Shown here: piece after piece, positions 1 to 9,450 of the stretch
How the letters are laid out: every line of letters begins with the position of its first letter
Numbering within the stretch: the stretch's first letter is position 1
Source: Planctomycetaceae bacterium
GTDB taxonomy: Bacteria > Planctomycetota > Planctomycetia > Planctomycetales > Planctomycetaceae
Assembly: GCA_028284485.1 (NCBI GenBank)
Contig: JANQRQ010000290.1
Location: forward strand, 124,001-188,000
Direction of reading: 5' to 3'
DNA: 64,000 bases
Notes under the pieces: generated by a model
Databases searched by the model: none
What the model was told of the DNA's origin: nothing
The model's input: the letters and a program-made list of their open reading frames with translations, nothing else
Translations under genes and position numbers: made by a program

Positions 1-2
1 AA

Positions 3-923
3 ATGATGATGGCCGTACTCCCATCAACGGGTGTGACACGGCTGAAAGGCATCGGCGGCTCGCTTGATTTGGCGACCGAAGAGTTTGACAGTGTCTCCCG
101 CACGTTAGTTTACGTCGAACAGCCACCAGCCGGGGTATTGAACATCTTTCAATTCCCTGCAATTGCGTCGACTCCGCCGGATTGGGTCTCGTCCGATACG
201 AACGCATACTTCGGAATCAACTGGGACTTGGAGGCGGCGTATAACGCCGTCGAAACTTTGGTCGACGGTTTTCAAGGGCCCGGCGCGACTGCAAAATACC
301 TAGATAGCCTCGCCGACGAACCCAACGGTCCGAAGCTACATGTCAAGAATGACTTTCTCGACTTTCTCGACGGGCGAATTCACGTGATCACCGATTTCGA
401 CGCCGAAGACGAGCAGGGCGCGAACGAATTGCTCGTGGCCTTGGGCCTGCAAGACTCCCAGGGAATTCAAGCCACATTGACGACAATCGAAAATACCGAA
501 GGATTCCCCGGGTCGGTGCGCGAATTTCGGGGAGTTTCTATCTACGAATTGCAAGGACCGCAAACCGTGGCCATCGCCGTCACGAACGACAACTTAGTGA
601 TTGCTTCGAAAGCAGAAATGCTGGAAGCGGTCATCCGCAACGACGGCAGCGTCGAATCCCTTGCCGATTCCGATGAGTATCGTCAATTCGAATCGTTTGT
701 TCCTGGCGAAACATCCGGTTTCAGCTTTCAAAAGCAGGATGCCCAAATCCAGACCGCCTATGAGATGATGAAATCATTGCCGCAAAGCGACGAAACGGGG
801 GACCTCGATTTTTCCACACTGCCACCGTTCGAACAGATCAAGAAGTACCTGCGGCCGACCGTCAGCTACTTTGTACCTGATGAGCGCGGCGCGTTTAGCA
901 TGAGCTTTTCGTTGGCCGAATAA
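3..923 (+). CDS. Hypothetical secreted-type planctomycete protein, 5' end probably outside the window
   Basis: The frame is open to the first bases of the window and ends in TAA at 921-923, so the 306 visible residues are probably the C-terminal part of a longer protein. No signal peptide, membrane segment or catalytic motif is visible. The sequence is acidic, with alternating hydrophobic stretches such as QTVAIAVTNDNLVIASKAEM, a texture common in long planctomycete secreted hypotheticals. A protein of similar texture is encoded at 6265-7968, but I see no alignment strong enough to call them one family. Function unknown. Confidence 0.75.
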   Translation: MMMAVLPSTGVTRLKGIGGSLDLATEEFDSVSRTLVYVEQPPAGVLNIFQFPAIASTPPDWVSSDTNAYFGINWDLEAAYNAVETLVDGFQGPGATAKYLDSLADEPNGPKLHVKNDFLDFLDGRIHVITDFDAEDEQGANELLVALGLQDSQGIQATLTTIENTEGFPGSVREFRGVSIYELQGPQTVAIAVTNDNLVIASKAEMLEAVIRNDGSVESLADSDEYRQFESFVPGETSGFSFQKQDAQIQTAYEMMKSLPQSDETGDLDFSTLPPFEQIKKYLRPTVSYFVPDERGAFSMSFSLAE

Positions 924-1109
924 TGACCCATCGGTCGTCCGAATCAGGAATCGCAGCAGTCCTAAAACGATACTTCAGACCAATTGCGGTGTTTAATAAC
1001 CAGGGCCGCTGCTGGTGAACACAAGTCTCGTGCGGCCCAGTTGAACGAAAACCGTCTGCCCACTTCTGGCGCGTTGTTGACACCCGGACAACGATCGCGG
1101 AGAACGCTC

Positions 1110-2312
1110 ATGTTTCGATTCCTGACTTTGGTGGTTTGTTGTGCAACGTTGTTTCTAACGTGTTCGTTTCTGCAGTCCGACGAGGTGGATGAAACCGAAC
1201 CGACCGCCGAGTCGCTGTTCGACAAACTCGATCAAAATGAAGATGGCTTTCTCGATCCCGCGGAAATCCCGGAAGCCCAGCAAAGGTTCTTCTCTCGTTT
1301 GCAGCGGATGCGTACCGATGGCAACCAAGGCTCGCTCAGTCGAAAACAGTTTCTCGAACTGATCCAACGGGATGAACAATCTGCCAATCTTGAAGCGGAA
1401 ACGCCCGACAATCGACGAGGACGGCCCCAATTCAACAATCGATTTGCGCAATCGTTCGATCGCAACAATGATGGTGTCGTGGAACTGACAGAACTTCCCC
1501 CTTTCCAGCAGCGCCGTTTCCAATCGGTCTTTGAGGACAAAGATGTCACCGAAATGTCCATCAACGAGTTTCGGCAACACCTGCGAGAATTCCAAACCAC
1601 AAATCCCAATTCGAATGCACGCGGCGGGCAGTCTGCCGAATCGAATGGACGAGTCGCCGGAAGAATCGCAGCGTTTAATCGCTTCGACACGAATTCCGAC
1701 GGCACGGTTTTTCTCGATGAAGTTCCCCGCCAAGCCAGGCGAACTGTCGAGATCTGGCTTGAGCAAGCCGGCAAATCGAGCGACGAAGGCCTGACGCGAG
1801 ACGAAGTTGCCCGCTTATCCAACGGAACCGGCCGTTCTCGTACGCCGACTGGCGAACAAAGCGGTGATCGGAATCAATCTTCACGGAATGACTCTCAGGA
1901 CAATATGCGTTCCGCGCGTCCGACACCGTTGATCTTCACCAAACTCGATTCTGACGGAGACGGACAGCTTTCCAAGGCAGAGCTTTTGCGCATCCTGAAT
2001 CGATTCGAAGAATTTGATCGAAACCAAAATGGCGAACTCGACCCCGGCGAATTGCTTGGTTTTCCGCGTGGGGCAGCGCAGCAAAATAACTCCCCACAGA
2101 ATCGGCGTCCCGAGTTTTCACAACGCGGACAGACGAATGGCAATCGCTTCTTCTTACAATTCGATACAGACGACGACGGCAAGCTTTCGCGCGACGAAGC
2201 ACCGAATCGGATGCGACAAGATTTTTCGCGCCTCGACAAGAACGAAGATGGCTTTTTGGAGCCGGACGAATTCCCGCGGCCCCCGTTCGCGGGACGCCCC
2301 CCTCGCCGCTGA
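1110..2312 (+). CDS. Secreted EF-hand protein with seven calcium-binding loops
   Basis: The ATG at 1110 is chosen because a GGAG-type ribosome site precedes it and the product then begins with a hydrophobic signal peptide (about residues 1-21). The 400-residue product carries seven canonical 12-residue EF-hand loops starting near residues 41, 117, 193, 280, 303, 352 and 376 (for example DQNEDG, DRNNDG, DTNSDG, DSDGDG, DTDDDG, DKNEDG). The linkers are rich in Gln, Asn, Arg and Ser. EF-hand loops bind calcium, so a secreted calcium-binding or calcium-stabilised structural role is inferred; no enzymatic domain is present. Several EF-hand loops in one secreted protein is common in Planctomycetes. 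Confidence 0.9.
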   Translation: MFRFLTLVVCCATLFLTCSFLQSDEVDETEPTAESLFDKLDQNEDGFLDPAEIPEAQQRFFSRLQRMRTDGNQGSLSRKQFLELIQRDEQSANLEAETPDNRRGRPQFNNRFAQSFDRNNDGVVELTELPPFQQRRFQSVFEDKDVTEMSINEFRQHLREFQTTNPNSNARGGQSAESNGRVAGRIAAFNRFDTNSDGTVFLDEVPRQARRTVEIWLEQAGKSSDEGLTRDEVARLSNGTGRSRTPTGEQSGDRNQSSRNDSQDNMRSARPTPLIFTKLDSDGDGQLSKAELLRILNRFEEFDRNQNGELDPGELLGFPRGAAQQNNSPQNRRPEFSQRGQTNGNRFFLQFDTDDDGKLSRDEAPNRMRQDFSRLDKNEDGFLEPDEFPRPPFAGRPPRR

Positions 2313-2361
2313 TGACCGGCAAGAACGCAGCGATCGAGTCATTCAAATCAATGCGGATCGA

Positions 2362-3030
2362 TTATTCGGACGTCTCGTGTCGCTCAGCGGCTGGTTTCTG
2401 AAGATGCTGTACCCACGCTGGTGGAAGATTGAAAAAGACCGAGTCCCGCCGAATGCGAAACTGCTGCAGGTACGAATCCATCGTTTCGCCGATCGATCGT
2501 AACCGATCTGCTTCTGCCCGTTTGGCGACCAGCGAACGGACCGGCCGCACGTACATATACTCGAAGTACGAAAGCACTCCACCGGGAGCCAACAATTCGA
2601 AATAGGAATCGAAAATCGACTGCACGACATCTGGCGCAAAGTTATTAAGCGGCAGCCCCGAAATGACATAATCGTACGGCTCGGTGAACCGAAAATCCTG
2701 CAGCAGGCAGACGTGAATGCTCGATTGATTCGCCACTTTCCGAAATATGGCATTGCTTTCGAACTGTCCCTGCAGCATATCCGCAAAGACCTCATTCACT
2801 TCCACCAGATCAAAACAATCCTCTGGCTTGAGCAGCCGTACGATATGCCGAGTGACGGCTCCGGTCCCCGGACCAATTTCGAGGACACGCGCCGATCCCG
2901 TGCGTTCTCTTAACGGACGAGTCATCGCCCGCGCGAGAAATCGACTGCTGGGGGCAACCGCACCGGTTGTATGGAATCGCTGGCGAAATTGTCGGAAGAA
3001 TTCAATCTGGTCGCCGAACAGTCGAGGCAC
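2362..3030 (-). CDS. Class I SAM-dependent methyltransferase, phospholipid N-methyltransferase-like
   Basis: This 222-residue protein has a glycine-rich SAM-binding motif, VLEIGPGTGAVT (residues 49-60), an acidic strand end about 20 residues later (DLVEVNEVF), and a GLPLNN segment at the position of methyltransferase motif IV. The N-terminal FFRQF and TGAVAPSSRFLA segments resemble bacterial PmtA-type phosphatidylethanolamine methyltransferases and rRNA adenine dimethylase relatives. The substrate is therefore probably a phospholipid, but this is inference. The start is GTG at 3030; the frame is open a little further upstream, with a stop near 3115. The gene sits 84 bp downstream of the aminotransferase gene on the same strand. 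Confidence 0.82.
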   Translation of the reverse strand: MPRLFGDQIEFFRQFRQRFHTTGAVAPSSRFLARAMTRPLRERTGSARVLEIGPGTGAVTRHIVRLLKPEDCFDLVEVNEVFADMLQGQFESNAIFRKVANQSSIHVCLLQDFRFTEPYDYVISGLPLNNFAPDVVQSIFDSYFELLAPGGVLSYFEYMYVRPVRSLVAKRAEADRLRSIGETMDSYLQQFRIRRDSVFFNLPPAWVQHLQKPAAERHETSE

Positions 3031-3114
3031 GAAGGATTTCTCTGAAATGGGGATGTCGTTGAAGGAGACGAGGCTGCATCGAATTCGAAGACGATCGAAG
3101 TCGTAACAGTATGA

Positions 3115-4092
3115 TCACTGATCGCCCAGAGTTTGCTCTGGCCCCGATTCGTCTCGAAGTTGTTGCAGAATATCGAGGCCGACCAATTTGTTCCATCCTT
3201 CGATCAATGCAGCAAACACCAAGCCCGGCTTTCCATCGCCAATCGTTTGCTGGTTGATCCTCGTCACCGGCAGCAGGCAGTAAGGTGTCGACGATGTGAA
3301 TGCTTCGTCGCATGTATAGACATCGTCGAGGGGGAGGTCCGCAAAGCGAAACGGAATTCCACACTCGTCGGCCAATGTGTTGACAACATCTCGGCTAATG
3401 CCGGGCAACGTCGAATCTGCCGAAGGCGTCAGTATCATACCCTCTCGCACGATGAAGAAATTCCCCGTACTGGTTTCGGTGACGAATCCCTGTTGATCGA
3501 GCAGCAATGCCGACGCCTGCGGGTCGCTTTGTCGTGCTTCGCGGTCGGCAAGAATCCAGTGTAGGCGGCTGCGCGATTTCACACGTGGATCGACAGTCGC
3601 AATCGGGATCTGCCGCAACTCGGGAGTGATTAAGTGTTGACCGTGAATGGATTTCTCGGCCCACAATTCGAAAGGCAATTCAAACGTGTGTATGCCCACG
3701 GTTGGAATTCCGGCAGCAGCTCCGCCAACATAAGTAGGGTTCAGCCCGGCCGTCACGAATACAACAATTCCCAAATCGGCTTGTGCGCCGATCAATTGAC
3801 AATTGTGCTCGACAATTTGCTCAACGATCGACGCCAATTCCTGCTGAGTTTGCTCACAGCGAAAGCCGACTCTTTCCATCGAGTAAGAAAGTCGCTTGAG
3901 GTGGTCATCCAGTCGGAACGGTTTGTGGCAGAACGTCCGAATCATTTCCGTAACGGCTGCCCCATGGACCAATCCTTGGTCCTGTACGGAGAGTTTGGCA
4001 TCCGCGATCGGAACAATTTCCCCATTAACATAAGCCACGGCCTCAGTTGCCCATGGCGCGTCGCGTTCGTTTTGTTCCGGGTCGAATGACAA
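3115..4092 (-). CDS. Class IV PLP-dependent aminotransferase (branched-chain / D-amino acid aminotransferase family)
   Basis: The 325-residue product matches the fold-type IV aminotransferase pattern. The probable PLP lysine is K172 in DPRVKSRSRLHW. The conserved glutamate is in ETSTGNFFIV (about E206), and LPGISRDVV fits the phosphate-binding loop. Family members transaminate branched-chain or D-amino acids, or lyse aminodeoxychorismate; the sequence alone does not separate these. The only start available in frame is TTG at 4092, which lacks a strong ribosome site, so the N-terminus is uncertain by a few residues. It is followed on the same strand by the methyltransferase gene. Confidence 0.88.
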   Translation of the reverse strand: MSFDPEQNERDAPWATEAVAYVNGEIVPIADAKLSVQDQGLVHGAAVTEMIRTFCHKPFRLDDHLKRLSYSMERVGFRCEQTQQELASIVEQIVEHNCQLIGAQADLGIVVFVTAGLNPTYVGGAAAGIPTVGIHTFELPFELWAEKSIHGQHLITPELRQIPIATVDPRVKSRSRLHWILADREARQSDPQASALLLDQQGFVTETSTGNFFIVREGMILTPSADSTLPGISRDVVNTLADECGIPFRFADLPLDDVYTCDEAFTSSTPYCLLPVTRINQQTIGDGKPGLVFAALIEGWNKLVGLDILQQLRDESGPEQTLGDQ

Positions 4093-4331
4093 ACGATGTC
4101 TCGAATAAAACGGTAGGAAAACTCAACCAGGATGAAACGAATCATCCGGGCTCTCAGCAAAAGCGGAACTCCGGTCCGCACTCTGAATCGACGACGCATA
4201 TTCGGCAGCGATTATAGCGTTCCCTAACAACGGAAACGAATCGACAGGAGTGACTTCGCCCAATCGACGCGATATACTGCGAACGCAACGATAGGCAACC
4301 GTGTCCAACTCGCAGGAGAGACTTCGAGACG

Positions 4332-5249
4332 ATGTCAGTAACAGCTATTTCACCGGGTCAAACCAATATTGGATGGATCGGCACAGGCGTGATGGGATCG
4401 AGCATGGTCGGTCACCTGATGGAGGCCGGTTTTTCCGCCACGGTTTTCACCAGAACGAAATCGAAGGCCGATGCCCTGATCAGCCGCGGAGCGAAATGGG
4501 CCGACACTCCTAAGGCCGTCGCCGAAGCTTCCGACGTTATCTTCTCGATCGTCGGATTTCCGGAGGATGTGCTCAACGTCATGCTCGGTCCCGACGGTGC
4601 GCTTGCCGGCTCGAAATCGGGCAACATTTTGGTCGATATGACCACCAGCGATCCGTCATTGGCGGTGGAGATCTATGAAGCCGCCAAGGAAAAGGGTGTC
4701 TACAGCGTCGATGCCCCCGTTTCGGGCGGAGATGTCGGTGCCAAGAACGGCACGTTGTCGATCATGATTGGCGGCGATGCCGATGTTGTCGAAGCACTCA
4801 AACCGTGCTGGGACGCGATGGGCCAAACCATCGTTCACCAAGGCGGTGCCGGTGCGGGTCAACACACGAAGATGGTCAATCAAACATTGATTGCTACGAA
4901 CATGATCGGAGTCTGCGAAGCGCTGTTGTACGGATATAAGGCGGGGCTTGATCTGCCGACCGTCATGAAATCGGTCGCCACAGGAGCCGCGGGAAGTTGG
5001 TCCCTGTCGAATCTCGGTCCGCGCATTATGGATAACAACTTCGACCCTGGTTTCTTTGTCGAGCACTTCATCAAAGACATGGGGATAGCGCTCGCCGAAG
5101 CCAAGAAGATGAAATTGGCCTTACCCGGTTTGGCGCTAGCCCATCAATTGTACATCGGGCTTCAGGCACAGGGACACGGGCGTGACGGAACGCACGCGTT
5201 GCAGCTGGCATTGTCGCAGTTGTCGGGGATTGACTGGAAGGGACGTTGA
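4332..5249 (+). CDS. NAD(P)-dependent beta-hydroxyacid dehydrogenase (3-hydroxyisobutyrate dehydrogenase / tartronate semialdehyde reductase family)
   Basis: The 305-residue protein has a Rossmann dinucleotide motif, [12 protein letters not shown] (residues 14-25), the family segment [11 protein letters not shown] (about 127-137) and the catalytic lysine K180 in GQHTKMVNQ. These enzymes oxidise or reduce short beta-hydroxyacids such as 3-hydroxyisobutyrate or 2-hydroxy-3-oxopropionate. The motif after Gly-Thr-Gly suits either cofactor, and the substrate cannot be told from sequence. dapA follows after 57 bp on the same strand, so the two may be co-transcribed. The length is typical for the family. 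Confidence 0.9.
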   Translation: MSVTAISPGQTNIGWIGTGVMGSSMVGHLMEAGFSATVFTRTKSKADALISRGAKWADTPKAVAEASDVIFSIVGFPEDVLNVMLGPDGALAGSKSGNILVDMTTSDPSLAVEIYEAAKEKGVYSVDAPVSGGDVGAKNGTLSIMIGGDADVVEALKPCWDAMGQTIVHQGGAGAGQHTKMVNQTLIATNMIGVCEALLYGYKAGLDLPTVMKSVATGAAGSWSLSNLGPRIMDNNFDPGFFVEHFIKDMGIALAEAKKMKLALPGLALAHQLYIGLQAQGHGRDGTHALQLALSQLSGIDWKGR

Positions 5250-5306
5250 TCGCACTCCCACTCCCAATAAGAAGTGCGGGAATCCTACCGCAGAGAGGAT
5301 ATTGAG

Positions 5307-6194
5307 ATGCCTCGCAAAGGGGAACAATTCGCCGGATTGACAGTTGCTTTGGTCACCCCGTTTCGCGACGGCGACATCGACGAGAGTGCGCTCCGCAAAC
5401 TGGTCGACTTCCACGTCGAGTCGGGAACTGACTGCGTCAGTCCGGTCGGAACAACCGGCGAAAGTCCGACGCTGTCTCACGAAGAGCATCGCCGCGTCAT
5501 ATCCATTGTTTGCGAGCAAGCAGCCGGCCGCATCAAAGTGATGGCGGGAACCGGGTCAAACAGCACTCAGGAAGCGATCAGCCTCACTGCGTTTGCCAAA
5601 GATGCCGGAGCCGATGCCGCCCTGATCGTCGGGCCTTACTACAACAAGCCGACTCAGGAAGGGTTCCTTCGGCACTATCAGGCGATTGCCGATGCGGTCG
5701 ACTTGCCGATCGTGTTGTATAACATTCCCGGGCGAACTTCGAAGAACATCGAAGCCGAAACAATTGCCAGAATCGGTGAGCACAAAAACGTCGTGGCGGT
5801 CAAGGAATCGACCGGCTCGATGGATCAGGCCTCGCAGATCTTGGCGTCAAGTGATCTCACCATTCTCTCGGGAGATGACAGTTTGACCTTGCCGCTATTG
5901 TCGCTTGGCGGAAGCGGCGTGGTATCGGTCGCCGGCAATATCGTTCCCGGCGATGTCCGGCAATTGATCACTGCTTTTCGCGAAGGAAATCTCCGTGCGG
6001 CTCAAGAATGGCATTACAAGCTCTTTCCGTTGTGCCGCGACATGCTCGGTCTGGCGACCAACCCCATTCCGGTGAAAGCCGCCATGCAATTGCTAGGCCG
6101 CGACACCGGCGAAGTCCGCCTGCCGATGACACCGCTCGACGAACAGCAGATTGCTCAACTCAAGAAAACACTGCAAGCATACGGACTGCTGTAG
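5307..6194 (+). CDS. dapA: 4-hydroxy-tetrahydrodipicolinate synthase
   Basis: The enzyme condenses pyruvate with aspartate semialdehyde in the lysine/diaminopimelate pathway. The 295-residue product has the family landmarks: the TT pair in PVGTTGES (T49, T50), the catalytic tyrosine in [10 protein letters not shown] (Y138) with R143, and the Schiff-base lysine K166 in VVAVKESTG. The ATG at 5307 is preferred over an earlier in-frame start because a GAGAGG ribosome site lies about 10 bases upstream and the length then matches the family (about 292). Pairing with an upstream hydroxyacid dehydrogenase leaves open a related aldolase role, but every key DapA residue is present. Confidence 0.93.
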   Translation: MPRKGEQFAGLTVALVTPFRDGDIDESALRKLVDFHVESGTDCVSPVGTTGESPTLSHEEHRRVISIVCEQAAGRIKVMAGTGSNSTQEAISLTAFAKDAGADAALIVGPYYNKPTQEGFLRHYQAIADAVDLPIVLYNIPGRTSKNIEAETIARIGEHKNVVAVKESTGSMDQASQILASSDLTILSGDDSLTLPLLSLGGSGVVSVAGNIVPGDVRQLITAFREGNLRAAQEWHYKLFPLCRDMLGLATNPIPVKAAMQLLGRDTGEVRLPMTPLDEQQIAQLKKTLQAYGLL

Positions 6195-6264
6195 TTTTAG
6201 AGGTGTCAAATACGCCACGAAAAAGAGCACATCGCTTTAGAATCGGCACATGGAGGGTTTCGCG

Positions 6265-7968
6265 ATGTTGGCGCAAAGGACTCTTCGACAATTACTGCTT
6301 GTTTTGACCATCACCACTGCCCTGGTCTCTGCAAGACCGGTGTACGCCGATGAACGAAATCTGGCTGAAAACACCTACTTAGTGGGGCACATTGCCAGCC
6401 TGGACCGCGTGGCGGAAGATGCGCAAAGCATATTTGCGGCGGTGGGAGCGCCTGAGAAATACCGCACGATTGAGGCGGCATTGATCCTGGCAACGCGAGG
6501 TCATGGCGCTACCGGTATCGAGACGACGCGCCCAATGGGCTTTGCGATTGCGGATGTCGAATCGGATGAGGTTCTTTACTTTTTTCTACCTGTGCGCGAT
6601 TCGGCAACGATGTTGGAGATGTTCGACATTTTTGACCCACATCCTGTCGAGGCAAATGTTTTTCAGTTTAGCGTAGACAACCTGAATCTCCGATTAAAGT
6701 TCGTTGACAAGTGGGCCTTCGTTTACAACTCAGAACACACATTCTCGGACGAATTCGTCGATCCATTGACTCTGATCGGCGAGACGGCCCAAGAGTACGA
6801 CGCGGCGTTCACAGTTCGATTGACGGCGTCGGCTGAAAAAAGTCGTGAGTTAATCACCGAAATGGTCCAATCATTAGGTGTGCCTGGGTCGATCGAATCG
6901 GCATTGAATGCCCAATTCGAGAAACTCCTGCCGGAATGTCGGGAACTGGTCGTCGGATACAGCATCGACGCGGCAACGCGGGAAGCGATTCTCGACGCGG
7001 TTTTAATACCGAACGAGATCAGCACGCTTGCGGTCTATCTAAAACTGCAACAACAACCCGAAAATGAATTGGCATTCCTGATTGATCCGGATGCGGCATT
7101 GAGTATCGCTGCGAACATGCCATTGGGGCGCACGCTGCGCGATGGACTGGCGAACTCGATTCTGAAACCCAACGTAACCGGATCATCAGAAAAAGCGGTC
7201 GTTCCTGCTTCGAATGAACGTGTGGAGAATCCGACACTGTTGGAATCGGTACCGGAGCTCAAACGCCTGCTTGCGGAATGCCTGGCAAATGAAAGCTGCC
7301 ATTTCGCCGTGAGTTTCAACGGGAAACAAAAAGCATCGGCAGCGGCGATTCGGCTGACGCGGGCGAAAGAACTGGAGAATGTCCTAGCGGCCTTCATCGA
7401 ACAACGAAAACTCGAGCAATTGCAGGTCGTCCCGGCTGGCACAGCCGAAATTGAAGGTGAAACTGTCTACTCATTCGATGCAACAGAATTGCTTGACGAT
7501 GTGGACGCGATCGATGCATTGATAGGCATCGATCGCGTTGTTCATGTGACTTTTCTGACAGATGTCGTCGTCGCTGCGGCCGGTCCCGGCAGTTTGGAGA
7601 CAATTGAGAATCTCATTCGGCAATTTCGTTCCCCGCAAAATCCCCACACAGAATCATTGCCTGCGGTAAAACAGAATCTATCGATGAAACATTTCGTCAA
7701 TGACCCCACGGAAGACGACGAATTCGGGCGAATATTATTCGACAACTTTCAAAATCACGACACGTTACAGACGACGTTGCATTTCAGCTCAACAAACATT
7801 CGATTGCGAATGCATTTCGAGGAAGCGTACCAACTCTTACCTGCAAAAGGTTATGCAATTTTCATTGATGAATTCAGCACCCACAACCTAGTACTGCTGG
7901 GATACTTGTTGTCAGGGCCACCTTCAATCGAAGAGCCGCCCGACGATACCACGGAACCCAAGCCGTAG
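6265..7968 (+). CDS. Secreted hypothetical protein
   Basis: An ATG at 6265 with a strong GGAGGG ribosome site 8 bases upstream gives a 567-residue product with a clear signal peptide (QLLLVLTITTALVSARPVYA), so it is exported. An earlier in-frame ATG at 6250 overlaps that ribosome site and is less likely. The mature protein has no recognised catalytic motif or membrane segment. It has an acidic C-terminal tail rich in Pro and Glu. It resembles the long periplasmic or surface hypotheticals typical of planctomycetes. It starts 70 bp after dapA and is followed by a hairpin-rich spacer. Confidence 0.85.
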   Translation: MLAQRTLRQLLLVLTITTALVSARPVYADERNLAENTYLVGHIASLDRVAEDAQSIFAAVGAPEKYRTIEAALILATRGHGATGIETTRPMGFAIADVESDEVLYFFLPVRDSATMLEMFDIFDPHPVEANVFQFSVDNLNLRLKFVDKWAFVYNSEHTFSDEFVDPLTLIGETAQEYDAAFTVRLTASAEKSRELITEMVQSLGVPGSIESALNAQFEKLLPECRELVVGYSIDAATREAILDAVLIPNEISTLAVYLKLQQQPENELAFLIDPDAALSIAANMPLGRTLRDGLANSILKPNVTGSSEKAVVPASNERVENPTLLESVPELKRLLAECLANESCHFAVSFNGKQKASAAAIRLTRAKELENVLAAFIEQRKLEQLQVVPAGTAEIEGETVYSFDATELLDDVDAIDALIGIDRVVHVTFLTDVVVAAAGPGSLETIENLIRQFRSPQNPHTESLPAVKQNLSMKHFVNDPTEDDEFGRILFDNFQNHDTLQTTLHFSSTNIRLRMHFEEAYQLLPAKGYAIFIDEFSTHNLVLLGYLLSGPPSIEEPPDDTTEPKP

Positions 7969-8463
7969 CCCGATCAACAATCGGTCGTGAGTGCTTTGTC
8001 ACTGCGTAATCTTTCGGTGGCCGGGGTTGGAGGGCGTAGCCCGAAACGCCGGGGCTTCCTTCGCTTCGCTCTGTCCAGCCCCGGCCACCCAACCTGAATA
8101 CAAAGCGGTAACAAATCGCACTTAACGTTTTTGCCGAAGGCCATATTCACAATCCAGACACAATTCGTTTTGAAGATTGGCGAGAATTGAGTTTGGCCTT
8201 CAGCCAAAGAATGATTTTTGCATCATCCTTCCTGGGGCGTTGCCGCCAGGCTACGGTGAGAGACGGCCTTCAGCCGTCATGGTGCTTGCCAATCGACCGG
8301 CGAAATTTGCCGGTTTACACTCGCAGCCCGACACGACTGTGATTCGGTGGCGACCTCTTTCGCCGATCGCCGTTGCTCCGTTCTTGCTCCTCACTTACAA
8401 ATCGAGCCTCGCTCGATGTTGAAATGTAAGGTTGCCAGGCTCCGCAAGCGCGCATAAGACGTT
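7969..8463. repeat. Non-coding spacer with a large inverted repeat and a cluster of short hairpins
   Basis: No convincing gene is seen. A 15-base inverted repeat (8016-8030 with 8075-8089, 14 of 15 paired) starts GGTGGCCGGGG and encloses a smaller AGCCC/GGGCT stem. Downstream come five short hairpins: TTTGGC/GCCAAA (8192-8208, loop CTTCA), CCTGG/CCAGG (8231-8250), GACGGC/GCCGTC (8262-8278, same CTTCA loop), CCGGC/GCCGG (8297-8313) and ATCGAGC/GCTCGAT (8401-8417). The repeated CTTCA loop with different but self-complementary stems suggests repeat-derived palindromes kept by compensatory change. An open frame at 8177-8422 is built from these hairpins. Confidence 0.7.
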
Positions 8464-9243
8464 ATGATTCGTTACGTCGCCATTCGAATGCTGATATTGT
8501 CGGGACTGCTGCCCTTGATCGGATGCCGTCACTTTCACGATCTGAATTCCGAGGATCGCCTGCAGCGCGGCCTCACGCTCGTCCTACCCGGTATCGAAAG
8601 CGCCAGCGTTTTTAATTCCAACGTGGCACAGGGCTTGGACGAGGGCGGCGTTGAAACGGCGATAGTTATCCATGATTGGACAACCGGCCGCGTCTGGAAT
8701 TTTCTCACTCATCTATGCAATATCGATCGAAACCGACAGCAAGCACAATTCTTGGCTCAGAGAATCGTCGAATACCAGAATCGCTATCCGGGACGACCAG
8801 TTAATCTTATCGGCCACTCCGGCGGCGGTGCTCTGACGCTGATGACGCTCGAAGCATTGCCTCCCGATCGTAAAATCAATGCCGCGATTCTGCTGGCACC
8901 CGCTATCTCACCGCGCTACGACCTTAGTACGGCCCTTTCAAAAACTGAAGCCGGCATCTGGAACTACTACTCGCCATTCGATGCCTTCTTTCTCGGTGCA
9001 AGCACATTGGTTCTCGGAACGATCGACCGTCGGCATACGATCTCAGCGGGTGCGAAGGGATTTCGAATCCCCGATCGGCTTTCGGCAACTGAGGCGGAAC
9101 TATACAACCGGCAATTGCATCAAGTCCCGTTTTCGTTGCGGATGATCTCCAGTGGCAATCTCGGCGGCCACTTTGGAGCGACCTCGGTTAAGTTCAGCCG
9201 TAACTATCTGGCACCGGTCGTGCGCTCACAGCCCTGTTTGTAG
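8464..9243 (+). CDS. Alpha/beta-hydrolase-like lipoprotein
   Basis: The 259-residue product starts with a short hydrophobic stretch ending in the lipobox LIGC, which predicts export and lipid anchoring. The nucleophile elbow is GHSGGGAL within VNLIGHSGGG, the classic Gly-X-Ser-X-Gly of alpha/beta hydrolases. Candidate acid and histidine residues are in SPFDAFF and GGHFGA. Substrate unknown; an esterase or lipase role is the natural reading but unproven. It stands alone between a hairpin-rich spacer and the PhoD-like gene. Confidence 0.8.
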   Translation: MIRYVAIRMLILSGLLPLIGCRHFHDLNSEDRLQRGLTLVLPGIESASVFNSNVAQGLDEGGVETAIVIHDWTTGRVWNFLTHLCNIDRNRQQAQFLAQRIVEYQNRYPGRPVNLIGHSGGGALTLMTLEALPPDRKINAAILLAPAISPRYDLSTALSKTEAGIWNYYSPFDAFFLGASTLVLGTIDRRHTISAGAKGFRIPDRLSATEAELYNRQLHQVPFSLRMISSGNLGGHFGATSVKFSRNYLAPVVRSQPCL

Positions 9244-9450
9244 CGGCCGCATCGGCGGGCTAATCCTCGCCGATCGAAGTGAGCCGACAGTTCTCTCGAC
9301 CGCACTGCATGGAATGACCATCAGCAGTGTGCGGCGATCACAACACGGTCAGTTCTCATAGGCAACATCCGAGAGTTTTGTGGAATCAAAAACTGGTTCA
9401 ACGTATGATCGACTCAACTCGTCCAAGATGTACTCTCTGGGAGAATGACC

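Noticed and set aside
8177-8422. 81-residue plus-strand open frame
   Set aside because: Its sequence consists of the hairpin cluster; no ribosome site or protein-like composition.
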